From an uncultured Lachnospiraceae bacterium (GTDB lineage Bacteria; Bacillota; Clostridia; Lachnospirales; Lachnospiraceae), in assembly GCA_947174015.1 (NCBI GenBank), contig CAMWHJ010000018.1:1-50168 (forward strand): 50,168 nt of DNA, given 5' to 3'. Position 1 is the first letter of the stretch; every line of letters starts with the position of its first letter. A program made the position numbers and the translations under genes. This document shows, in pieces, positions 24,467 through 32,935 of this stretch. The notes beneath the pieces are model-generated. The model saw only the letters and a list, made by a program, of their open reading frames with translations. It did not search any database and was not told the origin of the DNA.

Positions 24467-26911
24467 TTATTTCTTGTTTTTAAATCTTGATTTATTGTAT
24501 CCCGGAATAATTTTTTTCCAACTGCTTACACCAATTGTTTTCAAACAGCTCTTAGTATACTTTTCACCATCTTCTGTATCCATATATCTAAATACTGTAT
24601 ATGCCTGTCTGTGCTTTCCATTTGCCGCAGACAATCCCATTGCCAGTCCATCCGTGTCGATTTCTGACTGTAAATCTTTCATTGCACGAATAATATAGGC
24701 ATCAATCATTGGATTAAACTCCGCCTTATAATATCCATAAGCAATGGAGGCTGCCTGTTTGTCTTCTCCTAAGGATGCTGTGTACCCCTGCTCTGACAAG
24801 ATAATTCTTGTCTTGCTTCCGTATGTTTTCTTAATATAATTTGTCAGAACTTCAATGTTTTTCATAGAAACATAAGGTGAATTACTGCTTGAATTTACAT
24901 ATTGGTCAGAAGCATATGCTGTGTTCGTCAATGGAAAGGAATACGCATGGTACGCTAAATTCCATTTTGTGTTTGGGCTTTCCTGCTTCAATGCCTTATG
25001 AAATTGTGCAACAAAAGTTTTTCCATTCCATCCCATTCTGGAAACCGGAATATTCCATGCATTATCTACCGGAATAAAGATTCTGGTATTGGCATAGCTT
25101 GACTTCATGCAGGAGCTTGCCATCTGGAAAAACTGAGCATATGCTTTTGAGTATTCTGTCAACGACAAATTTCCCACATGATTCCAGTTCTTCTGTGAAT
25201 TTACTTCATTACATACTACCCAGTGAGAGACATAACAATCTTCTCTGCCAAAGGTTTCTCCCAAGCAGCACAGTACTGCTTCTAAAGTTTCTCTTGCATT
25301 TTCTTCCTTGGTGTTTGGCATATAGTAATAATATCCCTTTTCTCTGCCTGATGGATAAATCAGGTTCTTATCTGCATCTGACCATGGAAGATAAATCATT
25401 GCTGTTACGCTGACTTTATCTGCAACATAGTTCTTTACTTTGGTTTCGTGCGGAATCTTAAAGTAATATGTTTTTCCATTGTATACATAAGCTTCTCCAC
25501 TGCCTTTTGTACTTACAATCTCTGCCAAATTAAAGTTTATCATGGTATTCTTGGCATTTAGCTTTGAATCATCTGCACCATGAATCCCCTTCTTAGTCAA
25601 TGGCTGAACATACGCCATCTGATTTGGTGCGGCTTTTTCCGGATTACTAAGATAAACAGCCTTACTGATGACTTTATATTTGTTGCCCTGTTTGACTGCA
25701 ATGGCAAATTTTGACACTACATTTACCTTGTCTGCGGCATCCAGATGGTAAACTATTTTCTTCCCCTTAAATACCTTTGCTAATGGATTGGCAGGCTTAC
25801 CATCGTATGGATTTACTTTTACTAAATAGTAAAAATCATCACTGCTCTTGATCTCTTTACTTACATTTGCTTTAATGGTAACTACTTCCTGTGATTCCGC
25901 TTTTGCCGAGGTGATCTTTGCCGAGGTGGCAGTAGCCTTATACTGCTTTACACTGCCTGAAACCACCACTTTTTCAACTGTTCCATATCTGCCCCAACAT
26001 TTATTTCCCATATCATCATAGCCATAAGCCCTGGCTTTGATGTAGTATGTTCCTTTTGCAATTCCCGGTATGGTCAATTTTGTTTTTTTACCCAGACAGT
26101 ATGTGGAAACCACATTCTTTGGAAAATTTGATTTCTTTGAAATCACTACCTCATAAGATTTCGCCTCTGGTTTTTTTTCTATGGCTGCCGTAATCTTGCT
26201 GCCGCTTACCTTTACGGATGCGAATTTAACATTCTCCGGAGCTGCACTAATCCACTTTGCATACAAATTCAGATTTCCTGCACTTCCCTTTGAAATCTTG
26301 GTGATTGGTTCTCCGTTAAAAGATGCGTTGGTATACCATCCGCCAAAATGATATCCTTTTCGCTGTGCCTTAGGCAGCGTATAATCCGGTGTTGTTACAT
26401 TATAATATGATAAAATCTTAACTCCGTTTTCCTTAATAATCTCTCCGCCATTTACTTTATAGGTAATAGAATATTTATCCATTTTCCATGTGGGAGTCAG
26501 CTCTTCATAAGTTCCCTCACGAACTTTTACATGGGAATAAACTATATTGCCTGCGGAATCCACATAATGGTGAAAGGAATACCCCTTTAATACCGGAATC
26601 GGAAACTTTTCCAATGGATACTTATAACATACATCTCGTGGAAAGGATTGATTTTCCACAATTTCAGCCAAAGTAAACTCTTTTACCATCTTCTTGCTGC
26701 CATTTGCAAAGGTTCCCTCACCGGCATGAAATGTGATATTGGCAACTGTCTCTTCCTGTTCTGAAGTTTTACTAACCTCTTGCTCTTTTTGAAAAATTTC
26801 CGCTTGTGCCTGTAACTTTGTATCCTCTTTTGCCCAGACTGTCATGCTGTTTCCCACTTGAACGATGCAAAGTGCTGATAACAGCCCAAACAGCAATCCT
26901 TTTTTCCTCAT
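24467..26911 (-). CDS. Secreted DUF5722 protein, probable clan GH-A-like glycoside hydrolase
   Basis: 814 residues from ATG 26911, which follows GGAAGGATTTT; a longer in-frame opening to 27019 lacks a site. A signal peptide (~1-28, ending VWAKE) leads to two Flg_new/InlB-type repeats (~55-220, one ending GYHFGGWY.....LNLYAKW), then fibronectin-like segments (~225-430), then a DUF5722-type domain (~440-805). In that domain HWVVCNEVN (Glu ~569) and IILSEQGY (Glu ~707) fit the acid/base and nucleophile of a TIM-barrel retaining glycosidase; this role is inference. No cell-wall anchor is visible. It has its own promoter (26991-27019) and sits inside the polysaccharide locus, so its substrate may be the locus's own polymer. 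Confidence 0.85.
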   Translation of the reverse strand: MRKKGLLFGLLSALCIVQVGNSMTVWAKEDTKLQAQAEIFQKEQEVSKTSEQEETVANITFHAGEGTFANGSKKMVKEFTLAEIVENQSFPRDVCYKYPLEKFPIPVLKGYSFHHYVDSAGNIVYSHVKVREGTYEELTPTWKMDKYSITYKVNGGEIIKENGVKILSYYNVTTPDYTLPKAQRKGYHFGGWYTNASFNGEPITKISKGSAGNLNLYAKWISAAPENVKFASVKVSGSKITAAIEKKPEAKSYEVVISKKSNFPKNVVSTYCLGKKTKLTIPGIAKGTYYIKARAYGYDDMGNKCWGRYGTVEKVVVSGSVKQYKATATSAKITSAKAESQEVVTIKANVSKEIKSSDDFYYLVKVNPYDGKPANPLAKVFKGKKIVYHLDAADKVNVVSKFAIAVKQGNKYKVISKAVYLSNPEKAAPNQMAYVQPLTKKGIHGADDSKLNAKNTMINFNLAEIVSTKGSGEAYVYNGKTYYFKIPHETKVKNYVADKVSVTAMIYLPWSDADKNLIYPSGREKGYYYYMPNTKEENARETLEAVLCCLGETFGREDCYVSHWVVCNEVNSQKNWNHVGNLSLTEYSKAYAQFFQMASSCMKSSYANTRIFIPVDNAWNIPVSRMGWNGKTFVAQFHKALKQESPNTKWNLAYHAYSFPLTNTAYASDQYVNSSSNSPYVSMKNIEVLTNYIKKTYGSKTRIILSEQGYTASLGEDKQAASIAYGYYKAEFNPMIDAYIIRAMKDLQSEIDTDGLAMGLSAANGKHRQAYTVFRYMDTEDGEKYTKSCLKTIGVSSWKKIIPGYNKSRFKNKK

Positions 26912-26990
26912 AAAATCCTTCCTTCTTTCTTGATTTTTGCATACCCCATATTGGATATACGAATTGCTCCTCCCTTTTGACTCCTGTATC

Positions 26991-27019
26991 ATTTTATCAT
27001 ATTGTATATGTATTGCCAA
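26991..27019 (-). promoter_or_regulatory. Promoter of the DUF5722 gene
   Basis: TTGGCA (27014-27019) and TAAAAT (26991-26996) on the minus strand with a 17-base spacer. The inferred leader to the ATG is about 75 bases. Confidence 0.6.
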
Positions 27020-27047
27020 TATTTTTTATCCGTATTTGCATAAATTC

Positions 27048-27077
27048 GGTAACAGTTCAAGTATCTGAACTGTTACC
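27048..27077. repeat. Perfect 12-base palindrome related to repeat family 1
   Basis: GGTAACAGTTCA and TGAACTGTTACC flank a six-base loop. The arms match the ends of the family 1 repeats (GTAACTGTTC when read inward), so this may be a minimal or remnant copy. It lies between the GH25 terminator and the DUF5722 promoter. Confidence 0.65.
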
Positions 27078-27101
27078 AAATTTGACAGATGAACCGTAAC
27101 A

Positions 27102-27132
27102 AAAGACCTGCCCCAAAATGAAGCAGGTCTTT
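27102..27132 (-). terminator. Terminator of the GH25 gene
   Basis: AAAGACCTGC (27102-27111) pairs with GCAGGTCTTT (27123-27132). In the minus direction the stem is followed by TCTTTTGTT, so it works as an intrinsic terminator for the gene ending at 27178. Confidence 0.75.
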
Positions 27133-27177
27133 GGCTGAATTTCTATCTTTCACAACGGTTCAAAACAATGACCATTT

Positions 27178-29100
27178 TTAATAATATCTCTTGTATCCTA
27201 AATCTCTGTCCACGTAACCTTGGATTCCAGGCACATGGCCCTTATTGCTGTACTGCCATATCTGAAAAGGTCCTGTGTATTCCGGAACCACATGGTATCT
27301 GGCAAGCCATACCTCGTAGCCTGCTAAACTGTTCATATAAAGATTGTTCTCAAACCAGCTTTTGCTGGCATAAATCATAGGTGTATAGCCACTGTCCTGA
27401 ACCTCTTTACAGAAGGCATTTACCACTCCTGTGCGCACAGCAGCACTTAAGGAATTGGCTCTGCCGTTTTTGCGGTATTCTGAATCAATACAGATGGGAT
27501 AGGTTATTTTGTAGGGTGATACCTTTTTCACCGCCCAGGCAGCCTCCTCTCTTGCCTCCTCCTCTGTGATTGCCTGACTGAAAAAGTATACACCAACATC
27601 GATGCCCGCATTCAAAGCCCCCTGAATATTTCGCTCAAAATAAATATCTTCTGCGATATTTCCATAAACCCCGTTTCGATATCCCACCTGAATCATGACA
27701 AAATCAATGCCTGCTGCCTTCACCTGCGTCCAGTCAATATTACCCTGATATCGTGATACATCAATACCCTGAAAGCTGGTTTTGTTTTTGTAGGTATCCG
27801 TGTAAGAAAGATCTCTTGATTTGGTGGAAAGCTTTTTTACAATGCCTCTTTTATCCGTAATGGTTATGTCTATGTAATAGGTTCCCTGCCAAAAGTCATG
27901 TTCTGCCACGCTGATGGTGCTTTTGTAACCGCTGCCGGCAGCAAGTGCCTCCTTGGTCACCACATCATCCTTCCCCTTTTTCTTTGTATATGCTGCCACT
28001 TCCACCTTTTCAATTTCTGCCGGAGAGGTAATGTTGGTGATATTCACCTGTACCGAACCCTTCTCCTTATTTTCATAATTGTAACTTACTTTGGTTCCGG
28101 TAATGCCTTTGACTGAAAAGGTCTGCTTATTCACCAGCTTTCGTCCCTCTCCGCTTATGGTCACATAGGTGTAAGCATAGTAGGTTCCGCTGTCCTTATG
28201 GTTTCCTATGTCTATTGTTGCCTGATATACACCGTTCCCCTTATCTTTTGCCTTATAATAGCATTTGCTTTTGCTGCCGCTGCTTTTGCTCCATACCGCA
28301 ATCTCCACCTTATCCACCGGCATCACATAACGCACATTGCTTATGGCGGCAGTGTACTTGCTTTGACTTTTGTTGGCTTTCAGGCTGGTGGTTACAGTAG
28401 TATTAACCCGGATCGTTTTTGACTTTTCTTTGAAAGTTTTCACTACACCTCTGGCATCCCAGACCTTAGGCTGAAAATAATACAGTCCCGAAGTGAAATC
28501 ATGATTTTCCGTATTAAATTCTATGTACCAGTTCTTACCCTGCTTTTTTGCAGTGTACCACTGTTTATCATCTCCATGGTTCTTTTTGCTCCATACCAGC
28601 ACTTTCACCTTGGTAATGGCAGCCGGGGAAGTAAAATCCTTTAGCCTCACCCGGCAGGTACCATCTTGATGATTCACCTTCTCAAAGCTTACCTTCCCCT
28701 CATCAATGTCTTGTATCACAATCTTCTTCTTTGCCAAAAGGGTTTTCTGTCCATTGGACTCTTTCACATATGCCTCCACATGATAGGTTCCTGCACCATA
28801 CTTGTGATTTTTAATGGCAATGGTTCTCTTATAGTTTGCATTCTTTCCTCCCTGATACCACCTTTTGGAAGCTTCCTTCGCAATATCATTCCACACACAG
28901 TAAGTTATGGTTTCTTTTTCCTTTAAAAAATCCATATTGGACAGTGTTATGGTTATCTTGGATTCCTGTGCATTTTTTGTCAGTTTCAGCACTGCCTCGG
29001 TATTTTCCTTTGCCAAGACAGTATTTGAAGTGCAGACAAGCAGCAGCAATATACTGAAAAAGAGCAGTATTCTTTTTGTATTTTTGTAATTCTCTTTCAT
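27178..29100 (-). CDS. Secreted GH25 lysozyme with four GBS_Bsp-like repeats
   Basis: A 640-residue protein with a signal peptide (~1-30, ...SNTVLAKE). Four ~95-residue GBS_Bsp-like repeats follow (~35-430), each with a V..W.....W/Y core and an H..GTYY..... strand. The C-terminal ~200 residues are a GH25 muramidase: GIDVSRYQGNIDW, VGYRNG, GVYFFSQAITEEEA, and the acidic pair in ICIDSEYR, ending with FQIWQYSN. It would cleave beta-1,4 bonds between MurNAc and GlcNAc in peptidoglycan. It may remodel wall where surface polymer is attached. It is probably read with the upstream membrane-protein gene(s) and ends at the terminator 27102-27132. Confidence 0.93.
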   Translation of the reverse strand: MKENYKNTKRILLFFSILLLLVCTSNTVLAKENTEAVLKLTKNAQESKITITLSNMDFLKEKETITYCVWNDIAKEASKRWYQGGKNANYKRTIAIKNHKYGAGTYHVEAYVKESNGQKTLLAKKKIVIQDIDEGKVSFEKVNHQDGTCRVRLKDFTSPAAITKVKVLVWSKKNHGDDKQWYTAKKQGKNWYIEFNTENHDFTSGLYYFQPKVWDARGVVKTFKEKSKTIRVNTTVTTSLKANKSQSKYTAAISNVRYVMPVDKVEIAVWSKSSGSKSKCYYKAKDKGNGVYQATIDIGNHKDSGTYYAYTYVTISGEGRKLVNKQTFSVKGITGTKVSYNYENKEKGSVQVNITNITSPAEIEKVEVAAYTKKKGKDDVVTKEALAAGSGYKSTISVAEHDFWQGTYYIDITITDKRGIVKKLSTKSRDLSYTDTYKNKTSFQGIDVSRYQGNIDWTQVKAAGIDFVMIQVGYRNGVYGNIAEDIYFERNIQGALNAGIDVGVYFFSQAITEEEAREEAAWAVKKVSPYKITYPICIDSEYRKNGRANSLSAAVRTGVVNAFCKEVQDSGYTPMIYASKSWFENNLYMNSLAGYEVWLARYHVVPEYTGPFQIWQYSNKGHVPGIQGYVDRDLGYKRYY

Positions 29101-29136
29101 GGTTTTCTATTCGTTATTTCCTTTCTTTGTTTTATG

Positions 29137-29196
29137 ACTGTTCAGAGTCAAACGGCAAGAAAGCACGTAGTGTTTTCGAGACTGACTTTGAACAGT
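29137..29196. repeat. Inverted repeat in the gap before the GH25 gene
   Basis: ACTGTTCAGAGTCA (29137-29150) pairs with TGACTTTGAACAGT (29183-29196), one mismatch, around a 32-base loop. The GTTCAGAGTCA core also appears, in minus orientation, in the hairpin at 24428-24458. No T-tract makes it a clear terminator. Confidence 0.5.
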
Positions 29197-29223
29197 TGAC
29201 TTTTTTCTTGCATGTTACACATT

Positions 29224-30045
29224 CTATTCTGTCTTCTGTTCATTGATTTCTTCTGAGATAAACTGGTAGATCAAATAATTCTCTGTCCCCATCACCAATG
29301 TGGCACCCACTCCTTCCCAATAACCTTCTCGCCAATATTCTCTTTTCAGTACCACAAACTCCACTTTTTTCTTTTTCAGGGCACGGCGGAGCTGACGAGA
29401 AGGAATTTCCTCTCCATAATTCACCGCTTGTACCAATCTTGCATAATATTTGTATTTTCCCGTTTCGAAACCATTATCAATGAAATACATATATTTTGAC
29501 CGAGGTACACACCATACAATATCCGGCTCTTTCACCCGAATCCGCATTTGCAGCTCCAAATCAAAAACACAGATGGGATGTTCCTCTTGCTTATGTTCCT
29601 GTATTATCTTTCCCACATCCTCCACCTCAGCAGATATTTTCTCCAAACTGTCTGCCGGCAGCAGCTTTTGGCTTGTTAAATATGTGTCAAAGCCCTTCCA
29701 CAGAAAGAAACAAAACAACAAAAGAAATGCAGCCTTCTGCCATTTTCTATTGCATTTTTGTACCAGCTTCACACATACATATCCAATCACTGCCAACACC
29801 GGCACTGCCCAGCAGAAACGATACAAGGTGGCTGGATCTGTGAGTTTTCCCAATAATCCATAGGAGAAATCATTGAAAACTACCAAAATACCCAGTGCTA
29901 TCATAAGAAACCCATAGACCAGCTCCTTCTTATTTTTCCGATTCCACCAGAAAAGAAACAACATACAGAGAAGAAACAGCAGTGGTATTTTGAAACCACT
30001 GCAATATTTAATTATCATTTCAAAAACTGAATTAACATTCCGCAT
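29224..30045 (-). CDS. C-terminal half of a GT-C-like membrane protein, after an amber codon
   Basis: 273 residues: about three hydrophobic segments (~15-32, 40-60, 78-95), one more near 105-120, then a ~150-residue soluble tail with CVFDLELQMRIRVKEP, YFIDNGFETGKYKYYARLV and FVVLKREYW. This resembles the extracytoplasmic tail of polytopic GT-C-type proteins that use polyprenyl-phosphate sugars. The reading frame is the same as that of the gene at 30049-31143, and only TAG GCA separates them. AAAGAGG six bases before the ATG could allow re-initiation, so it may still be made as a separate subunit. Confidence 0.75.
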   Translation of the reverse strand: MRNVNSVFEMIIKYCSGFKIPLLFLLCMLFLFWWNRKNKKELVYGFLMIALGILVVFNDFSYGLLGKLTDPATLYRFCWAVPVLAVIGYVCVKLVQKCNRKWQKAAFLLLFCFFLWKGFDTYLTSQKLLPADSLEKISAEVEDVGKIIQEHKQEEHPICVFDLELQMRIRVKEPDIVWCVPRSKYMYFIDNGFETGKYKYYARLVQAVNYGEEIPSRQLRRALKKKKVEFVVLKREYWREGYWEGVGATLVMGTENYLIYQFISEEINEQKTE

Positions 30046-30048
30046 TGC

Positions 30049-31143
30049 CTACCTCTTTACATGAATAACAAAGATTCCAACTGTATACAAATAATACAAA
30101 AGCAGATAAAGGATTCCCGGGAGCAGACAGCAAAGGACATATTTGATTTCCTTGTAGCATTTTGTTGTGAGAATATGAGCACCACAGCCAATTACCACCA
30201 ACACTGGAGCAATCAAAATAGCCGACATGGATATGGGCACTGTTCCCACCATCACCAGAAACAGATATTTGTAATTCCACAAATTTTCCGGATGCCGGTG
30301 TATCCATAAAAGTGCCAGCAGGATAGCCGGAAAAATCACATTGCCACAAAAGCCCTTTGCCTCATAACTGCGAAACAAAAGAAATTGTGCTGTGGAATAC
30401 TCTGATACAAAAAAGAAATTCAAGGTACAGATAACCCACACAAATAGAAGGGTGCTGGCTTTATCTTTCGAAAACAGCTCCTGTGCCAGCTTGTACATCA
30501 GCATTCCATAGAGAAGAACACATAGACCTGCCATGGCATATTTTTGCCAGATTTCCGGCGAAATTCCTGTCATCTTACAAATGACTGCACTATGCATATA
30601 AAAGCAGCTGAGAGCATAACGCATGGGAATGGTCTCCATTTCTTTGCCGCTTTCTCCGTGGATGGTATACATGGAATCACTGTCAACGACTGTGGAAATC
30701 GTTCCCAGATAGGATGCACTGTCCCATCCCCAGTAATTTTGATTCCACACATAATACATAAGAAAAAGAATTGGAACTGCAAAGCCAATCCTCTGTAATA
30801 TTCTTTCCTTTTTCCAAAATTTCTTTCCTTTTATGGAAAACAATTGTTTCTCCCTGTCGCATTTAGAAACCAAATGCCATGCCCCAATACAAACGCAGAG
30901 CAAAAGTACCAACAGTACGCACCAGATTATGGTCAATACACTAAGGGAACTCTGCAGCAATATCATAGGAAATGCCAGAAACTGAAATAAGGAATAATAG
31001 AGAAAAAATCCACAGATAATATACAAAAAACAGGATTGTTCCATTTTCACCACTTGACAAAAGGTTTTTCCAAAAATATAAAAAAACCAGAGCAAGCCCA
31101 AAGTTAAGAGAAAACAAACAAAAATTTCTGTATGAACTGCCAT
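30049..31143 (-). CDS. N-terminal half of a GT-C-like membrane protein (DUF6077-like), ends at in-frame TAG
   Basis: 364 residues with about nine hydrophobic segments. An extracytoplasmic loop near residue 130-180 carries NYWGWDSASYLGTI, an acidic motif at the position where GT-C enzymes have their catalytic Asp/Glu, so it is probably a polyprenyl-phosphate-dependent transferase; the DUF6077 label is from memory and tentative. It ends VIHVKR-TAG inside a hydrophobic region, without the usual soluble tail, and the same frame continues into the next gene. Together they make ~639 residues, normal for a complete GT-C-like protein. The ribosome binding site is AAAGGAG. Confidence 0.78.
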   Translation of the reverse strand: MAVHTEIFVCFLLTLGLLWFFYIFGKTFCQVVKMEQSCFLYIICGFFLYYSLFQFLAFPMILLQSSLSVLTIIWCVLLVLLLCVCIGAWHLVSKCDREKQLFSIKGKKFWKKERILQRIGFAVPILFLMYYVWNQNYWGWDSASYLGTISTVVDSDSMYTIHGESGKEMETIPMRYALSCFYMHSAVICKMTGISPEIWQKYAMAGLCVLLYGMLMYKLAQELFSKDKASTLLFVWVICTLNFFFVSEYSTAQFLLFRSYEAKGFCGNVIFPAILLALLWIHRHPENLWNYKYLFLVMVGTVPISMSAILIAPVLVVIGCGAHILTTKCYKEIKYVLCCLLPGILYLLLYYLYTVGIFVIHVKR

Positions 31144-31181
31144 AAAACTTACTCCTTTGCTTTACATTAATTTAATGAGAG

Positions 31182-31320
31182 AACCTCGCCAAGTGTTCAT
31201 AGTATACAGAAATACCAAGTTCGATAATACCTCACTAAGTATTTCTGCATGCATTCTCACTAGGCTCGAGAAAACCTCGCCAAGTGTTCATAGTATACCA
31301 TAAATCGACAGAAGGGACAA
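31182..31320 (-). promoter_or_regulatory. Duplicated promoter region of the membrane-protein/GH25 operon
   Basis: The 26-base sequence AACCTCGCCAAGTGTTCATA plus GTATAC is present identically at 31182-31207 and 31273-31298. Read on the minus strand, each copy has TATACT as a -10. For the upstream copy, TTGTCC (31315-31320) lies 17 bases before TATACT (31292-31297). Between the copies CAGAAATAC (31207-31215) pairs with GTATTTCTG (31239-31247). This suggests tandem promoters made by duplication. Confidence 0.6.
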
Positions 31321-31350
31321 CAAAATTTCCCTAAATTCCAATGCCCCTAT

Positions 31351-31379
31351 TTGACTTTTTCTCTTAACTCTGCTAGAAT
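31351..31379 (+). promoter_or_regulatory. Promoter of the initiating sugar transferase gene
   Basis: TTGACT (31351-31356) and TAGAAT (31374-31379) with a 17-base spacer, ~44 bases before the ATG at 31423. This is the best plus-strand promoter in the window. Confidence 0.75.
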
Positions 31380-31422
31380 GTGGCTGATGCCATAAGCATC
31401 GCTTTATGAGAGGACAAGTATT

Positions 31423-32787
31423 ATGAGAAAAAAAGAACGTTATAAAAGGCTGATATCTATGTCGTTGGCCTCTATTATCATTGTCATTGAGACACTGATT
31501 TATGCATATATTTGGTTCACCTATTATCACGGCACACTGCCCAAAAACTTTTATGCCAACGGTCATTTCGTTCTGATTGCCCTGTATGCATTGCTGCTTT
31601 TGTTTTTTTCCAATGTGTACAGTGCCTATAAAGTAGGCTATCTTCGCATTATGGACGTGCTGTATTCCCAATGTCTTTCCGTAATTTGTGTAAATTTAGT
31701 CACATGGATTCAGCTCTGTCTGCTTGGTTACCGCATTATGCCCTACATGCCAATTCTCCGTATGACCATATTCGACGGCATGGCTATTGCGGCATGGACA
31801 CTGTTTGCCTATTGGTTTTACAAAAAATTGTATCCCCCAAGACAGCTTCTGCTGATTTATGGGGATCGCAATCCAAAGCATTTAATTAGCAAATTGAATT
31901 CCAGAAGTGACAAATATGCCATTCACAGCTCTGTCCATGTGAAGGAGGGGGAAGAAAAAATCCGGGAATTAATCAATAAACACCAAGCTGTTCTCGTCTG
32001 CGACATTGATTCCGAAATACGCAATACCATTGTGAAATACTGTTTCGGTAAATCCATTCGCTGTTATGTAATGCCCAAGATTTCTGATATTATTATTATG
32101 GGTTCCGACAGCATACATCTATTTGATACTCCTTTGCAACTATCCCGCAACTTTGGACTGACACCTGAAGAGCGACTGCTGAAAAGAGGATTGGATATTA
32201 TTGTTTCTTTTACTATTTTGATTGTCACATCACCGCTGATGCTGATCTTTTCTCTATGCATCAGGCTTTATGATGGTGGTCCTGTATTTTATAAGCAGGA
32301 ACGTCTTACACAGGACGGAAAAACTTTTATGATTTACAAATTCCGCAGTATGCGGGTAGATTCCGAAAAGGATGGAGCAAGACTGGCAATGAAAAACGAC
32401 TCCCGGATTACTCCCATCGGAAATGTACTGCGAAAGCTTCATTTAGACGAACTGCCGCAGATTTTAAATATTTTAAAAGGAGATATGTCTGTGGTGGGAC
32501 CACGTCCAGAACGGCGGGTGATTGCTGACCAGTATGCCAAAGAAATCCCGGAATTCCCTTTCCGGTTAAAGGTAAAGGCAGGACTTACCGGCTACGCCCA
32601 AGTCTATGGCAAGTATAACACCACTCCCTATGACAAGCTTAAACTGGATTTGTATTACATTCAAAATTACAGTTTCTTTCTTGACATTAAATTGATTTTA
32701 CTTACTGTAAAAATTTTGTTTCAAAAGGAAAACACCGAAGGAGTGGAAGCTTGGCAAAAGACAGCCTCCAAGAATGATAATGAATAA
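31423..32787 (+). CDS. Polyprenyl-phosphate sugar-1-phosphate transferase (WbaP/EpsL type)
   Basis: A 454-residue exopolysaccharide-type polyprenyl glycosylphosphotransferase. About four N-terminal membrane segments (~15-120) and a soluble CoA-binding-like region (~140-240) precede a fifth membrane segment (IIVSFTILIVTSPLMLI). The C-terminal catalytic domain has PVFYKQERL, YKFRSMRVD, LRKLHLDELPQ, VVGPRPER and KAGLTGYAQVYG. It transfers hexose-1-phosphate from a UDP-sugar to undecaprenyl phosphate at the inner face of the membrane and so starts repeat-unit or primer synthesis. It is the only plus-strand gene of the locus, between two minus-strand operons, with its own promoter and terminator. 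The sugar cannot be told from sequence alone. Confidence 0.95.
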   Translation: MRKKERYKRLISMSLASIIIVIETLIYAYIWFTYYHGTLPKNFYANGHFVLIALYALLLLFFSNVYSAYKVGYLRIMDVLYSQCLSVICVNLVTWIQLCLLGYRIMPYMPILRMTIFDGMAIAAWTLFAYWFYKKLYPPRQLLLIYGDRNPKHLISKLNSRSDKYAIHSSVHVKEGEEKIRELINKHQAVLVCDIDSEIRNTIVKYCFGKSIRCYVMPKISDIIIMGSDSIHLFDTPLQLSRNFGLTPEERLLKRGLDIIVSFTILIVTSPLMLIFSLCIRLYDGGPVFYKQERLTQDGKTFMIYKFRSMRVDSEKDGARLAMKNDSRITPIGNVLRKLHLDELPQILNILKGDMSVVGPRPERRVIADQYAKEIPEFPFRLKVKAGLTGYAQVYGKYNTTPYDKLKLDLYYIQNYSFFLDIKLILLTVKILFQKENTEGVEAWQKTASKNDNE

Positions 32788-32812
32788 AAGCCGCTGATAC
32801 AGCGGCTTTTAT
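32788..32812. terminator. Bidirectional terminator between sugar transferase and module B
   Basis: AAAAGCCGCT-gatac-AGCGGCTTTT starts at the base after the TAA of the sugar transferase gene. The A-run on one side and T-run on the other let it stop transcription from both the plus-strand gene and the converging module B operon. Confidence 0.88.
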
Positions 32813-32818
32813 TCATGA

Positions 32819-32856
32819 CAATAGAAAGTTTGCGGAGCGGAGCGTGCTTTCTATTG
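32819..32856 (+). repeat. Hairpin repeat family 2, copy 2
   Basis: CAATAGAAAG pairs perfectly with CTTTCTATTG around a GC-rich loop (tttgcggagcggagcgtg). It is preceded by TTCATGA, as in copy 1 read on the minus strand at 24382-24414. Confidence 0.75.
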
Positions 32857-32860
32857 TTTC

Positions 32861-32888
32861 GGAACTGCTCAGTATTTTGACAATTACC
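32861..32888 (+). repeat. Degenerate family 1 left hairpin
   Basis: GGAACTGCTCAGTATTTTGA then CAATTACC aligns with the left hairpin of family 1, directly after the family 2 hairpin. The association of two repeat types in one small gap is notable. Confidence 0.5.
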
Positions 32889-32935
32889 GAAAAAAATCTA
32901 TATAGAATCATCTGATTTCTTCTTTTCCATTTGTT

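Noticed and set aside
31207-31247. An invertible promoter flanked by CAGAAATAC/GTATTTCTG.
   Set aside because: The arms are only 9 bases, the loop is 23 bases and no -10/-35 pair lies inside it; no recombinase gene is nearby.
31288-31671. 127-codon minus-strand frame across the promoter and start of the sugar transferase gene.
   Set aside because: It is the reverse of a well-supported gene and its promoter, with no ribosome binding site.
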